Source of the DNA: Actinomadura sp. DC4
Lineage (GTDB): Bacteria > Actinomycetota > Actinomycetes > Streptosporangiales > Streptosporangiaceae
DNA length: 64,000 bases
NCBI RefSeq assembly: GCF_030406325.1
Contig: NZ_JAUEQY010000004.1
Span: 372,001 to 436,000, forward strand
Direction of reading: 5' to 3'
In this document: piece by piece, positions 43,423-53,948 of the stretch
Layout: every line of letters begins with the position of its first letter
How positions within the stretch are numbered: the first letter of the stretch is position 1
Position numbers and translations under genes: made by a program
The notes under the pieces: model-generated
What the model saw: only the letters and a program-made list of their open reading frames with translations
What the model was told of the DNA's origin: nothing
Databases searched by the model: none

Positions 43423-44430
43423 ATGATTGAGACTGTGTTCCGGAGTGAGGACGTACCGTCGGCAGAACGGTTCGCCCGCTGGCACGAGATGAGCAACCGC
43501 AAACACGCGCCGGTGATGATCCGCAGTGATCACAAGGCGGATTTCCAGGCCACCACGCGGAACCTGGACCTCGGAGCCGTTCAGGTGACCGAACTGACCT
43601 TCCCGCCCGTGTACGTGAGCCGCCCCCCGAAACTGATTCGCCAGTCCGATCCGGAGACCTTCGCCGTGTGGCTCGGCCTGCGGGGGACCATGGAGATCGC
43701 CCAAGGCGGCCGATGTGTAGAACTCGCCCGCGACGAATTGGTGCTCTATGACAGCTCACGGCCCTACCACGGTCGGGCGGACGCGGTCACGGGAGTTGAG
43801 GTGGAATTCTTTCGCGCGCTGATGCCCATACCCTCTAACGCCATTGCCAGGATCACCGCGATCCGCATACCGGCAGGCGAGGGAATACCCGCCCTGTTTC
43901 ATCGCCACCTCATCGAACTGATCCGGCAGGCTCCCCGCTTCCGGCCGGCCGACACCGCCCGCCTGGCCACCATCACCCTGGATCTGATGGCCGCGATGTG
44001 CGCCTCCCTCATCGAGGCAGACAACTGTCTACCGCCCGAGACACGCCAGCGTGCCCTGCAGGCGCAGATCCACGACTTCGTGCTGCGGAACCTCGGGGAC
44101 CCCGACCTGTCAGCCGACACCATCGCCGCCGCTCACCAGATCTCCGTGAGCTACCTGTACAAACTCTTCGAACAACAGGGCCTGACCGTGGCCGGCTGGA
44201 TACGCCAACGCCGACTCGGACGCTGCCGCCGCGATCTCGCCGACCCTCAACTGAGCCAGGTACCGATCCACGCCATCGCGACTCGCTGGGGCTTCACCAA
44301 CAACGCCCACTTCAGCCGGCTCTTCCGGGCCGCATACGGCATGTGCCCAAAGGACTACCGGGCGATCCGAACGCCGTCCAAGGGAGTGTCACCTCAGAGG
44401 CTCGCGGACGACAGTCCCGGCCAAGCGTGA
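43423..44430 (+). CDS. AraC-family transcriptional regulator
   Basis: 335 residues. An N-terminal AraC-binding-like domain (FARWHEMSNRKHAPVMIRS, LVLYDSSRPYHGRAD) and a C-terminal double HTH (TIAAAHQISVSYLYKLFEQQGLTVAGWIRQRRLGRCRRDL; HAIATRWGFTNNAHFSRLFRAAYGMCPKDYR). This layout is common in actinobacteria as NimR/FeaR-like regulators. Base composition is less GC-rich than the backbone, which suggests acquisition. It may regulate the large RHS gene 108 bp downstream; no site identified. Confidence 0.88.
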   Translation: MIETVFRSEDVPSAERFARWHEMSNRKHAPVMIRSDHKADFQATTRNLDLGAVQVTELTFPPVYVSRPPKLIRQSDPETFAVWLGLRGTMEIAQGGRCVELARDELVLYDSSRPYHGRADAVTGVEVEFFRALMPIPSNAIARITAIRIPAGEGIPALFHRHLIELIRQAPRFRPADTARLATITLDLMAAMCASLIEADNCLPPETRQRALQAQIHDFVLRNLGDPDLSADTIAAAHQISVSYLYKLFEQQGLTVAGWIRQRRLGRCRRDLADPQLSQVPIHAIATRWGFTNNAHFSRLFRAAYGMCPKDYRAIRTPSKGVSPQRLADDSPGQA

Positions 44431-44538
44431 AAGAACCGGCAACAACAGTGCGTAAAACGTCAACGACTTCCTCCTGAGGGCGCGACAGGCTCGGGCGCAC
44501 GATGGTCCGTTACACCGCGCTGCCTTCCGGGAGGCGTT

Positions 44539-47500
44539 ATGGGTCGCTCACGGTTCGTTGCCCAGATCAGCAGGTCCGTGTGGTTGCGGCCGGTGGTTCT
44601 GCTGGTGGGTATGGCGCTGGCGTTCGGGGGATTGCTGGGTGGTGGCGTTCCGGTCCCGCCCTCGTTGACGAGCCGGGCGCATGTGGTGACGCCGAAGCAG
44701 CGATCGGGTTCCGCCGCCGGCAGGGCGCATCTGGTGTCCTCGAAGCAGACGACGGCCAGGGGCGACGGGAGGAAGCGGTTGCCGCAGCGGCTGCCGCAGC
44801 GGCCGAAGAACGCGCCGCCGGTGGAGCGACCGTTCACCCCCCAGGTGGTCAAGACCGGCGGGAAGCGACCCGCGCCACCGCACCGGGTCGGCTTGATGCC
44901 CAAGCGCGGGCCGGTGAAGGTCACCGGGTTCGACGCGAAGCGCAGCGTGGCGGATCCGGGGCAGCGTGGCCGGTTCACCGATCGGTATCGCAACCCCGAT
45001 GGGACGTGGACGGCGCGGGTCTACACCCGTCCGGTCAACTACCGGGACGCGACGGGCGCGTTCCAGCCGATCGACGCCAGGCTCGTCGATGACGGCCACG
45101 GTCAGTGGCGGAACACGGCCGACGGCAGCCGGTTGACGTTCGCCGGGAGAGCCTCCGGGCAGGATCTGGCGACGATGGATCTGGGTCGCGGCAGGCGGTT
45201 CGGGTTCGGAGTGGCAGGCGCTGCCACGGTGCCCGGGACGGCCCGGGCCGACACGGTGCGGTACGCCGGTATCGAGCCGGGCACGGATCTGGTCCTGCAG
45301 TCGCTGAACGGCGCCAGCATCAAGGAGAAGCTCGTCCTGCGGTCCCCGGGCGGTGCCTCGTCGTGGGAGTTCCCGTTGCGCACCGACGGGCTGGTGCCGC
45401 GGCTGGCCGCTGACGGCAGCGTCGAGGTGGTCGACGCGGCCGGTGCGGTGGTGGTGCACATCCCGCACGGCTTCATGGTCGACGCGAAGATCGACCCGCG
45501 TTCGGGGGAGGGCGCCCGTTCGCAGGCCGTCGCCTACGGACTGGAGGAGCGCGGCGGCCGATGGGTGCTGAAGGTGACCGCCGACCACGCATGGCTGGCG
45601 GATCCGGCGCGAGTGTTCCCGGTGACGGTGGACCCGACGTCGGTGACGAACTTCAGTGACACCTCCGACACCTATGTGCAGACCGGCTACGGGTCGAGCC
45701 CGTACACCGAGGACCAGCTGAAGGTCGGCACGTACGACGGGGGCTCTACCAAGGCCGCCACGTATCTGGGATTCTCCCAGGTCGACAACGACCTGAGCCA
45801 TTCCAAGATCTATGACGTCGACCTGCACCTGATGAACGCGTGGTCGTACTCGTGCAAGGACGAGCCGATCTCGGTGCATCCGGTGACGCAGAGCTGGGGG
45901 CAGGCGTCGATCGCGGCCTATCCGGGTCCGTCGTACGGGTACGCGCTGGCGTCGCGGAGTTTCGCGGACGGATGGACCAGCGGCAGCGGCGCGGCCAGCC
46001 CGTGTCCGGCCAGATGGGAGGGCATCGATCTGGGTACGGCCGGGGACGCCCTGGTGCAGGGGTGGGTGGACGGCACCAAGGCGAACTACGGGTTGACGGT
46101 GCGGGCCTCGACGACGAGCAGCTATGGCTGGAAGAAGTTCTCCAGCAGGGAGACCCCCAACGGCCCGTACATGAGCATCGTCTACAGCCCGTACAACGCC
46201 ACGTACACGATGGCGGACAACCCGGTGGTGTTCAACCCGCCGGTGCTCAACAACCAGGCCGGCTACGTGCATGTGAAGGTCACCGACAAGGGCCACACCA
46301 CCTGGACACCGACCAACGGCTACAAGCTGTCCTACGAGGTGTTCGACCAGGCCGGTAACCAGATCAAGCACGTCGCCGCGCAGACGGTGATGCCGGGAAA
46401 CGTCGCCTACGGGCAGACGGCCACGGTCAACGCGAAGGTCAACGCCCTGCCGCCGGGCACCTGGACGATCAAGTTCGACATGGTCACCAGCGGCGGCGCG
46501 TTGTTCTCCGACTGGGGTGTGGCGCGCACGGCGCAGGTGAAGGTGACGGTCCCGGACGTCCCGGCCCGACTCAACGAGATGTCGCCGCACAACAATCTCC
46601 AGGTCGGGTCGCTGACCCCGCAGTTGTTCGCGGACGCGGTGAGTGTGGACGCGTGGCCGTCGGCGACGGTGAACTACCAGTTCACGGTGTGCGCGGCACC
46701 GTGGATCGACTGGTCGTGGTGTGTGACCTCGCCGTGGCAGCAGACCCCGAAGTGGACGGTGCCAGACACCGATCCGGCAAAACGGCTGGAGTGGGCCAAC
46801 GAGTACTACTGGACCGTGTCGGTCAACGACGGTGGCGGCACGACCACCAACGGCCCGTGGCATAAGTTCGCAACCGCCGTGCAGCAGCCGGAGATCACCT
46901 CCCACCTGGCCGCCACGGCGTCCGGTGGCCAGGAGTTCGACCAGCAGACCGGTAACTTCATCACCACGGCGACGGACGCGAAGGTCGCGGCGGTGGGGAC
47001 GCCGTTGTCGGTGACCCGCACCTACAACAGCCTCGACCCACGTACGGGCGGGATGTTCGGTGCGGGCTGGACCAGCCGCTACGACATGAAGGTGGTTCCC
47101 GACAGCGCCGGTAGCGGCAACGTGGTGGTCACCTACCCGTCCGGGCAGGAGGTCCGGTTCGCCGGCAACGGTGACGGCACCTACGCCCCGCCCATCGGGA
47201 TGTTCGCGACCCTGGCGGTGAACGGTGGAGGGTGGCGGCTGCGCGACAAGTCCTCCACCACCTACGACTTCGATTCAGCCGGCCGGCTGACGTCCATCAC
47301 CGATCACCGGGGGCGCGCGCAGAGTCTCGCGTACGGAACGGGCGGCAAGCTGTCGGTGGTCACGGCGACCGGTGGCCGGTCGCTGACGTTCGGGTGGTCG
47401 GGCAACCATGTGCAGACCGTGAGCACCGACCCGGTTGACGGGTCGCCGTTGACGTGGACCTACTCCTACAGCGGGGACACCTTGACGAAGGTGTGCCCGC

Positions 47501-50500
47501 CCACGTCGGCCACGGCGTGCACGAGCTACTCCTACGGGTCGGGCTCGCATTACCGCACTACGGTGCTGGACGACAACCCGGTCGGGTACTGGCGGCTGGG
47601 GGAGGCCGCCGGGACCACCGCGAACAGCGAGGCGGCGGCGAATCTCGGCACCGACAAGGGCACGTACGCCGCGGCGACCCTCAACACCGCGGGTGCGGTG
47701 GGCGGCACCGGTGACAAGGCGGTGCACCTGGCCGGTGCGGGGAGCGTGCGGCTGCCGGACCGCTATGTCAGCAAGCAGAGCGGCTACCTGGCGGTGGAGG
47801 CCTGGTTCAAGACCTCCGGCAAGGGCACGATCCTGGCCTACCAGAACGCGGCCGCCGGGTCGTCGCCCACCAATTTCACCCCGGCGGTCTACGTCGGCGG
47901 GGACGGGAGGCTGCGCGGCCAGTTCTGGAACGGGACGGCCACGCCGATCACCTCATCCGGTGTGGTGAACAACGACCAGTGGCATCACGTGGTGCTGTCC
48001 GGGCAGGGCGGCAGCCAGACCCTGTACCTGGACGGGTCGGTCGTCGGTTCCCTGGACGGGACGATCGATCACCTGAACCAGCCGTACGTGTATGCGGGAT
48101 ACGGGTGGGCGTCCTCGCACTGGCCGCAGACCGTGACGACAGCGGGCAGCAACTTCTACTTCACCGGCGACATCGACGAGGTGGCGATCTACGACAAGCC
48201 GCTCGGCCTGCCGGCGGTGCAGCAGCACTACGCGGCGCGGCTGGCGGCCCAGCAACTGACCCAGGTCACGTTGCCGACCGGCCGGGTGCACGCGATCAAC
48301 ACCTACGACACCGGCCACGACCGGCTGGCCACCCAGACCGACCACAACGGCGGGGCGTGGGCGCTGGGCACCCCGGCGTACTCGGGGACCACCGATGCTC
48401 CGGTCAAGACCGTCACCCTGGACACTCCGGCCGGCACTGGCACCATGACCTACCGCTACGACCCGCTGCGGGGCAACCGGATCACTTCGGAGACCGACCA
48501 GCTGGGCAAGACGACCACCTACGGGTACGACATCGCCGGACACCTGGCGACGGTCACCGATGCCAACGGCAACGAGACCGCCATGGCCTACGACGAGCGC
48601 GGGAACCTGGACTGGCAGCGGAGATGCCGGGACCCCGACACCTGCTACGCCGAGTACTGGAGCTACTACCTCAACTCCGGTGACCCGTTCGATCCCCGTA
48701 ACGACCAGCTGACCGCCCACCAGGACGGGCGCACCGTGAATCCGTCCGCGAGTCCGTACACCACGACCTGGCAGTACGACACCTATGGGCAGCAGACACA
48801 GCAGCAGTGGCCCGGCACCGACGAGTTCCCCGATGGCGTTCACGGGCTCGCCTATGAGTACACCGACGGCACCGAACCCGCCTGGGGCGGCGGCAGCACA
48901 CCCGCGGGGTTGCTGAAGCGGCAGTCGAACGGGAGCGGCCGGACCACCCACACCTTCACCTACACCTCGGCCGGTGACGTGGCGCGCGACACCGACGCCG
49001 CGGGGAAGGCGACCAGCTACACCTACGACGCGCTCGGCCGGGTGCTGACCACGACGGAGACCTCCGACGCCCACCCCGCGGGGGTGACCACCAGCCTGGC
49101 CTACGACGGGGAGGACCGGGTCACCACCGAGACCGGGCCCGCCGTGACCAACGAGGTCACCGGGGTCACCCACACCGCGCAGACGCGCTACACCTACGAC
49201 GACGACGGCAACCGGCTCACCGAGACCCTCGCCGACACCACCGGTGGTGACCCCGGCCGGGTCACCACGTACACCTACGACTCGCACGGACGTCCCGACA
49301 GCGTCACCGACCCCGAGAACCACACGCGGTACGCAACCTTCGACACCACCGGCGCACGCACCACCGAGATCGACCCGCTCGGTCACACCTACGCCCTCAC
49401 CTACACGCCGCGCGGGCAACCGGCCACCCGCACCCTCAAGGGCTGGACCGGCAACCCCGACCATCCGAGCTCGGCCCGGGACCTGGTGGTCGACTCCTAC
49501 GCCTACGACGACGGCGGCCGCCTCGCCTCCCACACCGACGTGATGGGCCGTACCCTCGCTTACACCTACTACGGCGACGATCTGCTCGCCCAGACCACCG
49601 CCCGGGGCGTGACGCTCAACAACGCCTCCACCGGCCGCGACGTGGTGATGGAGTCCGACACCTACGACGGCGCGGGCCACCTGACCACGCAGGTCACCGG
49701 GGGCGGGAAGAAACGGGTCGACTACGTCTACGACCAGATCGGCAATCGGGTCGCCCAGGTCGTCGACCCCGACGGGGTGGCCCGGCGCACCGACAACAAA
49801 CTCGACGCCGACAACAACGTCGTCAAGACCACGCTGACCGATGGCGGCTCGGAGCGCCAGGAGGTCACCTCCTACACCTTCGACGCGCTGCACCGGACGA
49901 CCGCACGGACCGTGGAGAACGGCGACGAGGATCTCACCACGACGTACACCCGAAACCAGCTCGGAGACATCACCTCGGTGGTAGACCCGCGCGGCAACGC
50001 CGCCGGTGCCACGCCCGCCGACCACACCACCACCATGCGATATGACCCGGCGGGCCGGCTCGTCCAGGTCACCCAGCCGCCGGCCCAAGTCGAGCGAAAC
50101 GGAGCCCCGGCCGTACAGTCCAACCCGACCCTCAAGATCGGGTACGACACCGCCGGCGAACGCACCCAGATCACCGACCCAGAAGGCCGTAAGAAGACCA
50201 TCGGCTACGACAGGACCGGCCAGACCATCGCTCTGGCGCAGCCGTCCTACACCCCACCCGGTGGCACGGCGTTCACCGCGACCACCACCTTCGCCTACGA
50301 CGCCGCCGGGCAACTGCTGAGGCAGACCGATCCGCGGGGCGACACCACCAGCTACGCCTACGACGCGCTCGGCAACTCCGTTCACCGCGACGACCCGCGG
50401 CTGTCCACCGAGAACAATCCCGGACGCTGGAGCTACGACTACGACACCGCCGGTGAGCCGCTGTCCGAGACCGATCCGATGGGCGCCCGCACCGAGGCGA

Positions 50501-53361
50501 CCTACGACGACCTGGGCCGCCAGATCACCCAGACCACCGTCGAACGCAAACCCTCGGCGGCCGCCTACACCACCGGCCTCACCTACGACGACGCCGGGAA
50601 CCTCGTCCAGACGGTCAAGCCGGGCGGCGACACCACAGCGCTCACCGTCGACGGAGTGGGGGAGATCACCCAGCAGGTCGACCCGCTGGGCAAGATCTCA
50701 ACGGCCGAGTACGACCTGGCGGGCCGGTCCGTGAAGGTGACGGATCCGCTGGGCAGGAGCACCGCCGTCGAGCACGACGCCGCCGGCCGTATGACGGCAT
50801 CAAAAGATCTTGACTCCGATGGTTCGATCCTGCGGACGCGCGTGTTCGGATACGACCCGAGTGGGAACCGCACCAGCGAGACCACACCCGAAGGCAGAAC
50901 GACCCAGCGGACCTACGATGCCGCAGGCAACCTGACGAAGCTCGTGGAACCGGTGGCGGCCGGTAGCTCGATCACCACGACGTTCGGATACGACGCCGAC
51001 GGAGGACGCACCCGGCTGACCGACGGACGCGGCAACGCCACGATCACTACCTACAACACCCTCGGCCTGACCGAGTCGGTCATCGAACCGTCCACTCCCG
51101 CCCACTACGACCTGGCGAGCCGCACCTGGACCACCTCCTACGATGCGGCCGGTAACCCGGTCAGACAAGACAAGCCGAGCGGGGTCAGCGTCACCCGGGT
51201 CTTCGACGAACTCGGCCGCCTGACCCAGGAGAACGGCGCCGGCGCCGGCGCCTCCACCGCGCAGAAGACCTTCGGGTACGACCTGGCCGGCCACCGGCTA
51301 CGCGTCTCGGCCCCCGGCGCCGACATCCTGACCACCTACAACGACCGCGGCCTGGCGCTGACCACCTCCAGCCCCAACGGCGCCGGCGCCACCTTCGGCT
51401 ACGACTCCGACGGGCGCCTGACCAGCCGTACGGACGCCGCCGGGGCGGCCTCCTTCACCTGGAACGGCTACGACCAGCTCACGGCCGCCACCGACGACAT
51501 CACCGGCGACACCGCCACCAGCTCCTACGACGGCGCCGGCCGGCTCACCGGCATCCAGTACGGCACTACCGGGGCACATCGCACCTACACCTACGACGCC
51601 CTCAACCGGGTCAAGACCGACACTCTGACCTCGCCCGGTGCCACCACGCTCGCCTCGACCGCCTACACCTACGACAGAGACGACCACATCACCGGCAAGA
51701 CCACGGCGGGCACGCCCGGTGCGGGCGCCAACTCCTACACCTACGACGATGCCGGACGCCTCACCCAGTGGACGGCCCCGGCGGGCACCGTCACCGACTA
51801 CAGCTGGGACGCCGCGGGCAACCGCACCAGGGCGGGCACCACCACCTACACCTACGACCAGCGCAACCGGCTGACCTCCGACAGCACCGGAACCACCTAC
51901 ACCTATACCGGTCGCGGCGACCTCAAGACCCAGAGCGACCAACCCGCGAACACCCTCACCTTCGACGCCTACGACCGTCTCATCACTGACAATGGCGTCA
52001 CCAACACCTACGACGCCCTCGACCGCCTCACCACCCGCACCCAGGCCGGCGTCACCACAAAGGTCAGTTACGCCACCGACCAGAACGACCCCGTCGCGAC
52101 CACCAACGCCACCATCCAGACCACCTACGGCCGAGGGCCTGACGGCGATCTGCTGTCCGCACGGGTCAACGGCACCCGCGGCCGCGTCCTGACCGACCGG
52201 CACGACGATCTCACCGCCACGCTCAACCAGGCGGGCGACGCCCTCACCGGCTCGACGGTGTACGACCCGTTCGGGACACCCACCGGCACCACCGGAACCG
52301 TCCCGGACCTCGGCTTCCAGAGCGAGTACACCGACCCCACCACCGGGCGCGTCGACATGAACGCCCGCTGGTACACCCCCGGCACAGGCGACTTCGCAAG
52401 CCGCGACGACTGGACCCTCGACCCCGTCCCGTCCATCCAGGCCGACCACTACACGTACGCCAACGGTTCCCCACTCGACAACGTCGACCCCACCGGGCAT
52501 TCGGCCCGCGGAGACTGCGGCTCCCCAGGCCAGATGAGCCTCGCGAGCTACGGGCTGAGGGGAAACGACTGGAACGGCGCAGGGGGCGACGACTGCCAGG
52601 ACGCCCAGAACGGTGGCAGCAGTAGTGGCGACGCCCACAATCCCGGTGGTGGCAGTGGCGGCGGCCATCCCTCGTCCGGCGGTGGCGGCGGTGGCGGTGG
52701 CGGCGGTGGCGGTGGCGGTGGTGGCGGTCATCACAGCCCAACCCCCAAGCCCTCACCCGAGGACATCCAGCATCAGCAACTCAAGCACGCGCTGAGGCAC
52801 CCCCAACCCCGTCCGCCGACGGTGAATCCCATCACCCAGGGCCAGGTCGACAAGGGGCGGGACGCCGCGGAGTCCGGGATCCCGGCGGTAGGTTCGCAGA
52901 ACAACGCGGACCCGGGGACTTCCCCGCCGGTGGTCAGTGTCCCTCCCGACAGCTCGCCCGTGACCGGAACTCCTGCGCCGGGCAACGGAAAGTGTGGGCC
53001 AGGTTCAAACGCGAGCCCCGGACTTTCCTGGCCGGATTGGCCGCACCTCAAATGGCCCAGCCTTCGCAGGCCCCGGATTCCGAAAACTCCCGCTCAGATC
53101 GGCTGTATGGGCTTGTGCTTGTTGGGGGAGATCGAGAACGACACTGGCTGCGCGGAACTGTGCCTGGCATGCACGGAAATGACCCTTCCTACGAACACGC
53201 CGCTCTGGATATTGAGGGCATTTACCTGTTACCGTTGTGCTCTTTGCGCTGGGGAAAAATATCATGACTGCGCCGACAACTGCATTGAAAAGAGAGGAGG
53301 TAAGAAGCAGCTTCCTCCGCCGGGCTCGACGGAGCCACCACCGAGCCTGCCGACCCCCTAG
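44539..53361 (+). CDS. Giant secreted RHS/YD-repeat protein with Cys-rich C-terminal tip
   Basis: 2,940 residues. Signal/anchor segment (LRPVVLLVGMALAFGGLLGG), a basic Pro-rich stretch, a DNRLRE-like region (about 370-530), a DUF6531-type start of the RHS core (FDQQTGNFITTATD), a LamG-like lectin domain (about 1010-1230; YWRLGEA, FYFTGDIDEVAIYD) and dozens of YD repeats to the core end DNVDPTG near residue 2650. After the core comes a variable tip: 17 consecutive Gly, a Pro-rich linker, then a hydrophobic cysteine-rich end with CxxxC, CxxxCxxC, CxxCxxC and CxxxC clusters. RHS proteins of this form deliver C-terminal toxins or act as surface shells. No immunity gene follows. GGGAGG precedes the ATG. 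Confidence 0.9.
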   Translation: MGRSRFVAQISRSVWLRPVVLLVGMALAFGGLLGGGVPVPPSLTSRAHVVTPKQRSGSAAGRAHLVSSKQTTARGDGRKRLPQRLPQRPKNAPPVERPFTPQVVKTGGKRPAPPHRVGLMPKRGPVKVTGFDAKRSVADPGQRGRFTDRYRNPDGTWTARVYTRPVNYRDATGAFQPIDARLVDDGHGQWRNTADGSRLTFAGRASGQDLATMDLGRGRRFGFGVAGAATVPGTARADTVRYAGIEPGTDLVLQSLNGASIKEKLVLRSPGGASSWEFPLRTDGLVPRLAADGSVEVVDAAGAVVVHIPHGFMVDAKIDPRSGEGARSQAVAYGLEERGGRWVLKVTADHAWLADPARVFPVTVDPTSVTNFSDTSDTYVQTGYGSSPYTEDQLKVGTYDGGSTKAATYLGFSQVDNDLSHSKIYDVDLHLMNAWSYSCKDEPISVHPVTQSWGQASIAAYPGPSYGYALASRSFADGWTSGSGAASPCPARWEGIDLGTAGDALVQGWVDGTKANYGLTVRASTTSSYGWKKFSSRETPNGPYMSIVYSPYNATYTMADNPVVFNPPVLNNQAGYVHVKVTDKGHTTWTPTNGYKLSYEVFDQAGNQIKHVAAQTVMPGNVAYGQTATVNAKVNALPPGTWTIKFDMVTSGGALFSDWGVARTAQVKVTVPDVPARLNEMSPHNNLQVGSLTPQLFADAVSVDAWPSATVNYQFTVCAAPWIDWSWCVTSPWQQTPKWTVPDTDPAKRLEWANEYYWTVSVNDGGGTTTNGPWHKFATAVQQPEITSHLAATASGGQEFDQQTGNFITTATDAKVAAVGTPLSVTRTYNSLDPRTGGMFGAGWTSRYDMKVVPDSAGSGNVVVTYPSGQEVRFAGNGDGTYAPPIGMFATLAVNGGGWRLRDKSSTTYDFDSAGRLTSITDHRGRAQSLAYGTGGKLSVVTATGGRSLTFGWSGNHVQTVSTDPVDGSPLTWTYSYSGDTLTKVCPPTSATACTSYSYGSGSHYRTTVLDDNPVGYWRLGEAAGTTANSEAAANLGTDKGTYAAATLNTAGAVGGTGDKAVHLAGAGSVRLPDRYVSKQSGYLAVEAWFKTSGKGTILAYQNAAAGSSPTNFTPAVYVGGDGRLRGQFWNGTATPITSSGVVNNDQWHHVVLSGQGGSQTLYLDGSVVGSLDGTIDHLNQPYVYAGYGWASSHWPQTVTTAGSNFYFTGDIDEVAIYDKPLGLPAVQQHYAARLAAQQLTQVTLPTGRVHAINTYDTGHDRLATQTDHNGGAWALGTPAYSGTTDAPVKTVTLDTPAGTGTMTYRYDPLRGNRITSETDQLGKTTTYGYDIAGHLATVTDANGNETAMAYDERGNLDWQRRCRDPDTCYAEYWSYYLNSGDPFDPRNDQLTAHQDGRTVNPSASPYTTTWQYDTYGQQTQQQWPGTDEFPDGVHGLAYEYTDGTEPAWGGGSTPAGLLKRQSNGSGRTTHTFTYTSAGDVARDTDAAGKATSYTYDALGRVLTTTETSDAHPAGVTTSLAYDGEDRVTTETGPAVTNEVTGVTHTAQTRYTYDDDGNRLTETLADTTGGDPGRVTTYTYDSHGRPDSVTDPENHTRYATFDTTGARTTEIDPLGHTYALTYTPRGQPATRTLKGWTGNPDHPSSARDLVVDSYAYDDGGRLASHTDVMGRTLAYTYYGDDLLAQTTARGVTLNNASTGRDVVMESDTYDGAGHLTTQVTGGGKKRVDYVYDQIGNRVAQVVDPDGVARRTDNKLDADNNVVKTTLTDGGSERQEVTSYTFDALHRTTARTVENGDEDLTTTYTRNQLGDITSVVDPRGNAAGATPADHTTTMRYDPAGRLVQVTQPPAQVERNGAPAVQSNPTLKIGYDTAGERTQITDPEGRKKTIGYDRTGQTIALAQPSYTPPGGTAFTATTTFAYDAAGQLLRQTDPRGDTTSYAYDALGNSVHRDDPRLSTENNPGRWSYDYDTAGEPLSETDPMGARTEATYDDLGRQITQTTVERKPSAAAYTTGLTYDDAGNLVQTVKPGGDTTALTVDGVGEITQQVDPLGKISTAEYDLAGRSVKVTDPLGRSTAVEHDAAGRMTASKDLDSDGSILRTRVFGYDPSGNRTSETTPEGRTTQRTYDAAGNLTKLVEPVAAGSSITTTFGYDADGGRTRLTDGRGNATITTYNTLGLTESVIEPSTPAHYDLASRTWTTSYDAAGNPVRQDKPSGVSVTRVFDELGRLTQENGAGAGASTAQKTFGYDLAGHRLRVSAPGADILTTYNDRGLALTTSSPNGAGATFGYDSDGRLTSRTDAAGAASFTWNGYDQLTAATDDITGDTATSSYDGAGRLTGIQYGTTGAHRTYTYDALNRVKTDTLTSPGATTLASTAYTYDRDDHITGKTTAGTPGAGANSYTYDDAGRLTQWTAPAGTVTDYSWDAAGNRTRAGTTTYTYDQRNRLTSDSTGTTYTYTGRGDLKTQSDQPANTLTFDAYDRLITDNGVTNTYDALDRLTTRTQAGVTTKVSYATDQNDPVATTNATIQTTYGRGPDGDLLSARVNGTRGRVLTDRHDDLTATLNQAGDALTGSTVYDPFGTPTGTTGTVPDLGFQSEYTDPTTGRVDMNARWYTPGTGDFASRDDWTLDPVPSIQADHYTYANGSPLDNVDPTGHSARGDCGSPGQMSLASYGLRGNDWNGAGGDDCQDAQNGGSSSGDAHNPGGGSGGGHPSSGGGGGGGGGGGGGGGGGHHSPTPKPSPEDIQHQQLKHALRHPQPRPPTVNPITQGQVDKGRDAAESGIPAVGSQNNADPGTSPPVVSVPPDSSPVTGTPAPGNGKCGPGSNASPGLSWPDWPHLKWPSLRRPRIPKTPAQIGCMGLCLLGEIENDTGCAELCLACTEMTLPTNTPLWILRAFTCYRCALCAGEKYHDCADNCIEKRGGKKQLPPPGSTEPPPSLPTP
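52678..52728 (+). repeat. Glycine-codon tract in the RHS tip
   Basis: Seventeen consecutive GGY codons separating the RHS core from the tip domain. In-frame length variation here would be harmless, so it probably acts as a flexible linker. Confidence 0.85.
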
Positions 53362-53378
53362 CTTTGATCATTCACGGT

Positions 53379-53483
53379 ATGGCCGGCCGGCGGCCCGGGT
53401 TCTCCTTTCGCGCTCGCGGGGACGAGTTCGTGCTGGTCAGGTGGTATCCGGGAGAGCGCAGACGCGTTGCCAGGCCCGCGTGA
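53379..53483 (+). CDS. Possible 34-residue ORF or gene remnant after the RHS gene
   Basis: Reads MAGRRPGFSFRARGDEF then VLVRWYPGERRRVARPA before a stop. The composition looks more protein-like than its surroundings, but there is no ribosome-binding site. It could be a remnant of a longer gene; immunity function cannot be claimed. Confidence 0.22.
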   Translation: MAGRRPGFSFRARGDEFVLVRWYPGERRRVARPA

Positions 53484-53572
53484 TCGCCTCGGCCGGTCAC
53501 TTCCGGCAAGACGACCTGCGGTGCCCTCTGCGCGGCCAAGCGCTTTCCGGGGCGCGGTGCGATCGGGACGCT

Positions 53573-53702
53573 CGAACGCCTCCGGCGCCCGCGGCCTGGC
53601 GCGGGGCGAGGTAGTGCACCCGCGACGGCGATCTGGTCGTCTCGGTCGTCCAGGACGGCCTGATCCGCGTCAAGGACTCCTGATCTGGTGAAACGCGGCT
53701 TC
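53573..53702 (+). pseudogene. Decayed tesB 3'-end copy 1
   Basis: About 130 bp matching the end of tesB (42742-42870) including the stop and half of the hairpin after it. Reads NASGARGLARGEV, then a single-base insertion shifts the frame; the far side reads DLVVSVVQDGLIRVKDS and stop. Nothing of the earlier tesB coding region is present upstream. Confidence 0.85.
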
Positions 53703-53948
53703 TGATGAAACAGCCGAGCGGTGCCAGATTGATGGAGGCCAGTGTCTATCACACAGCACGCCTCGCACACAGCAGCGGTTGACGGACCTTCCGGGACAGC
53801 AGGAATGATCGTGATCTACTGGGTGCCGTAGGTCTCCCTCGGCCCGGTCGTCGGGATAGCGGCAGATCGCGCAGGTTCCCTCCTGGGTCGCTAGCAACTG
53901 GTCGCGTTCGTGATCCCATACGTCCGCCGGATTGAATAGCGGTCGCAC
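53670..53948 (-). pseudogene. Truncated endonuclease VII-like HNH nuclease
   Basis: 92 residues containing the endonuclease VII zinc/active-site pattern: LLATQEGTCAICRYP, then HPVDHDHSC, then CVRGVLCDRH. The family normally continues with a short helix after this point. Here the last codons run into antisense tesB repeat sequence, so the 3' end appears cut at the junction. The N-terminal part is also short. Likely a phage- or element-derived remnant; activity uncertain. Confidence 0.55.

Noticed and set aside
44548-46905. Long antisense frames within the RHS gene, also 47953-50385 and 51298-52734
   Set aside because: Generated by repetitive, GC-biased YD-repeat codons on the other strand.
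52677-52731. Simple GGY repeat as a possible CRISPR or VNTR
   Set aside because: Continuous in-frame glycine codons without spacers; a protein linker.
53237-53614. A 125-codon frame overlapping the RHS end as an immunity gene
   Set aside because: Arg-rich, no ribosome-binding site, and passes through the decayed tesB fragment.
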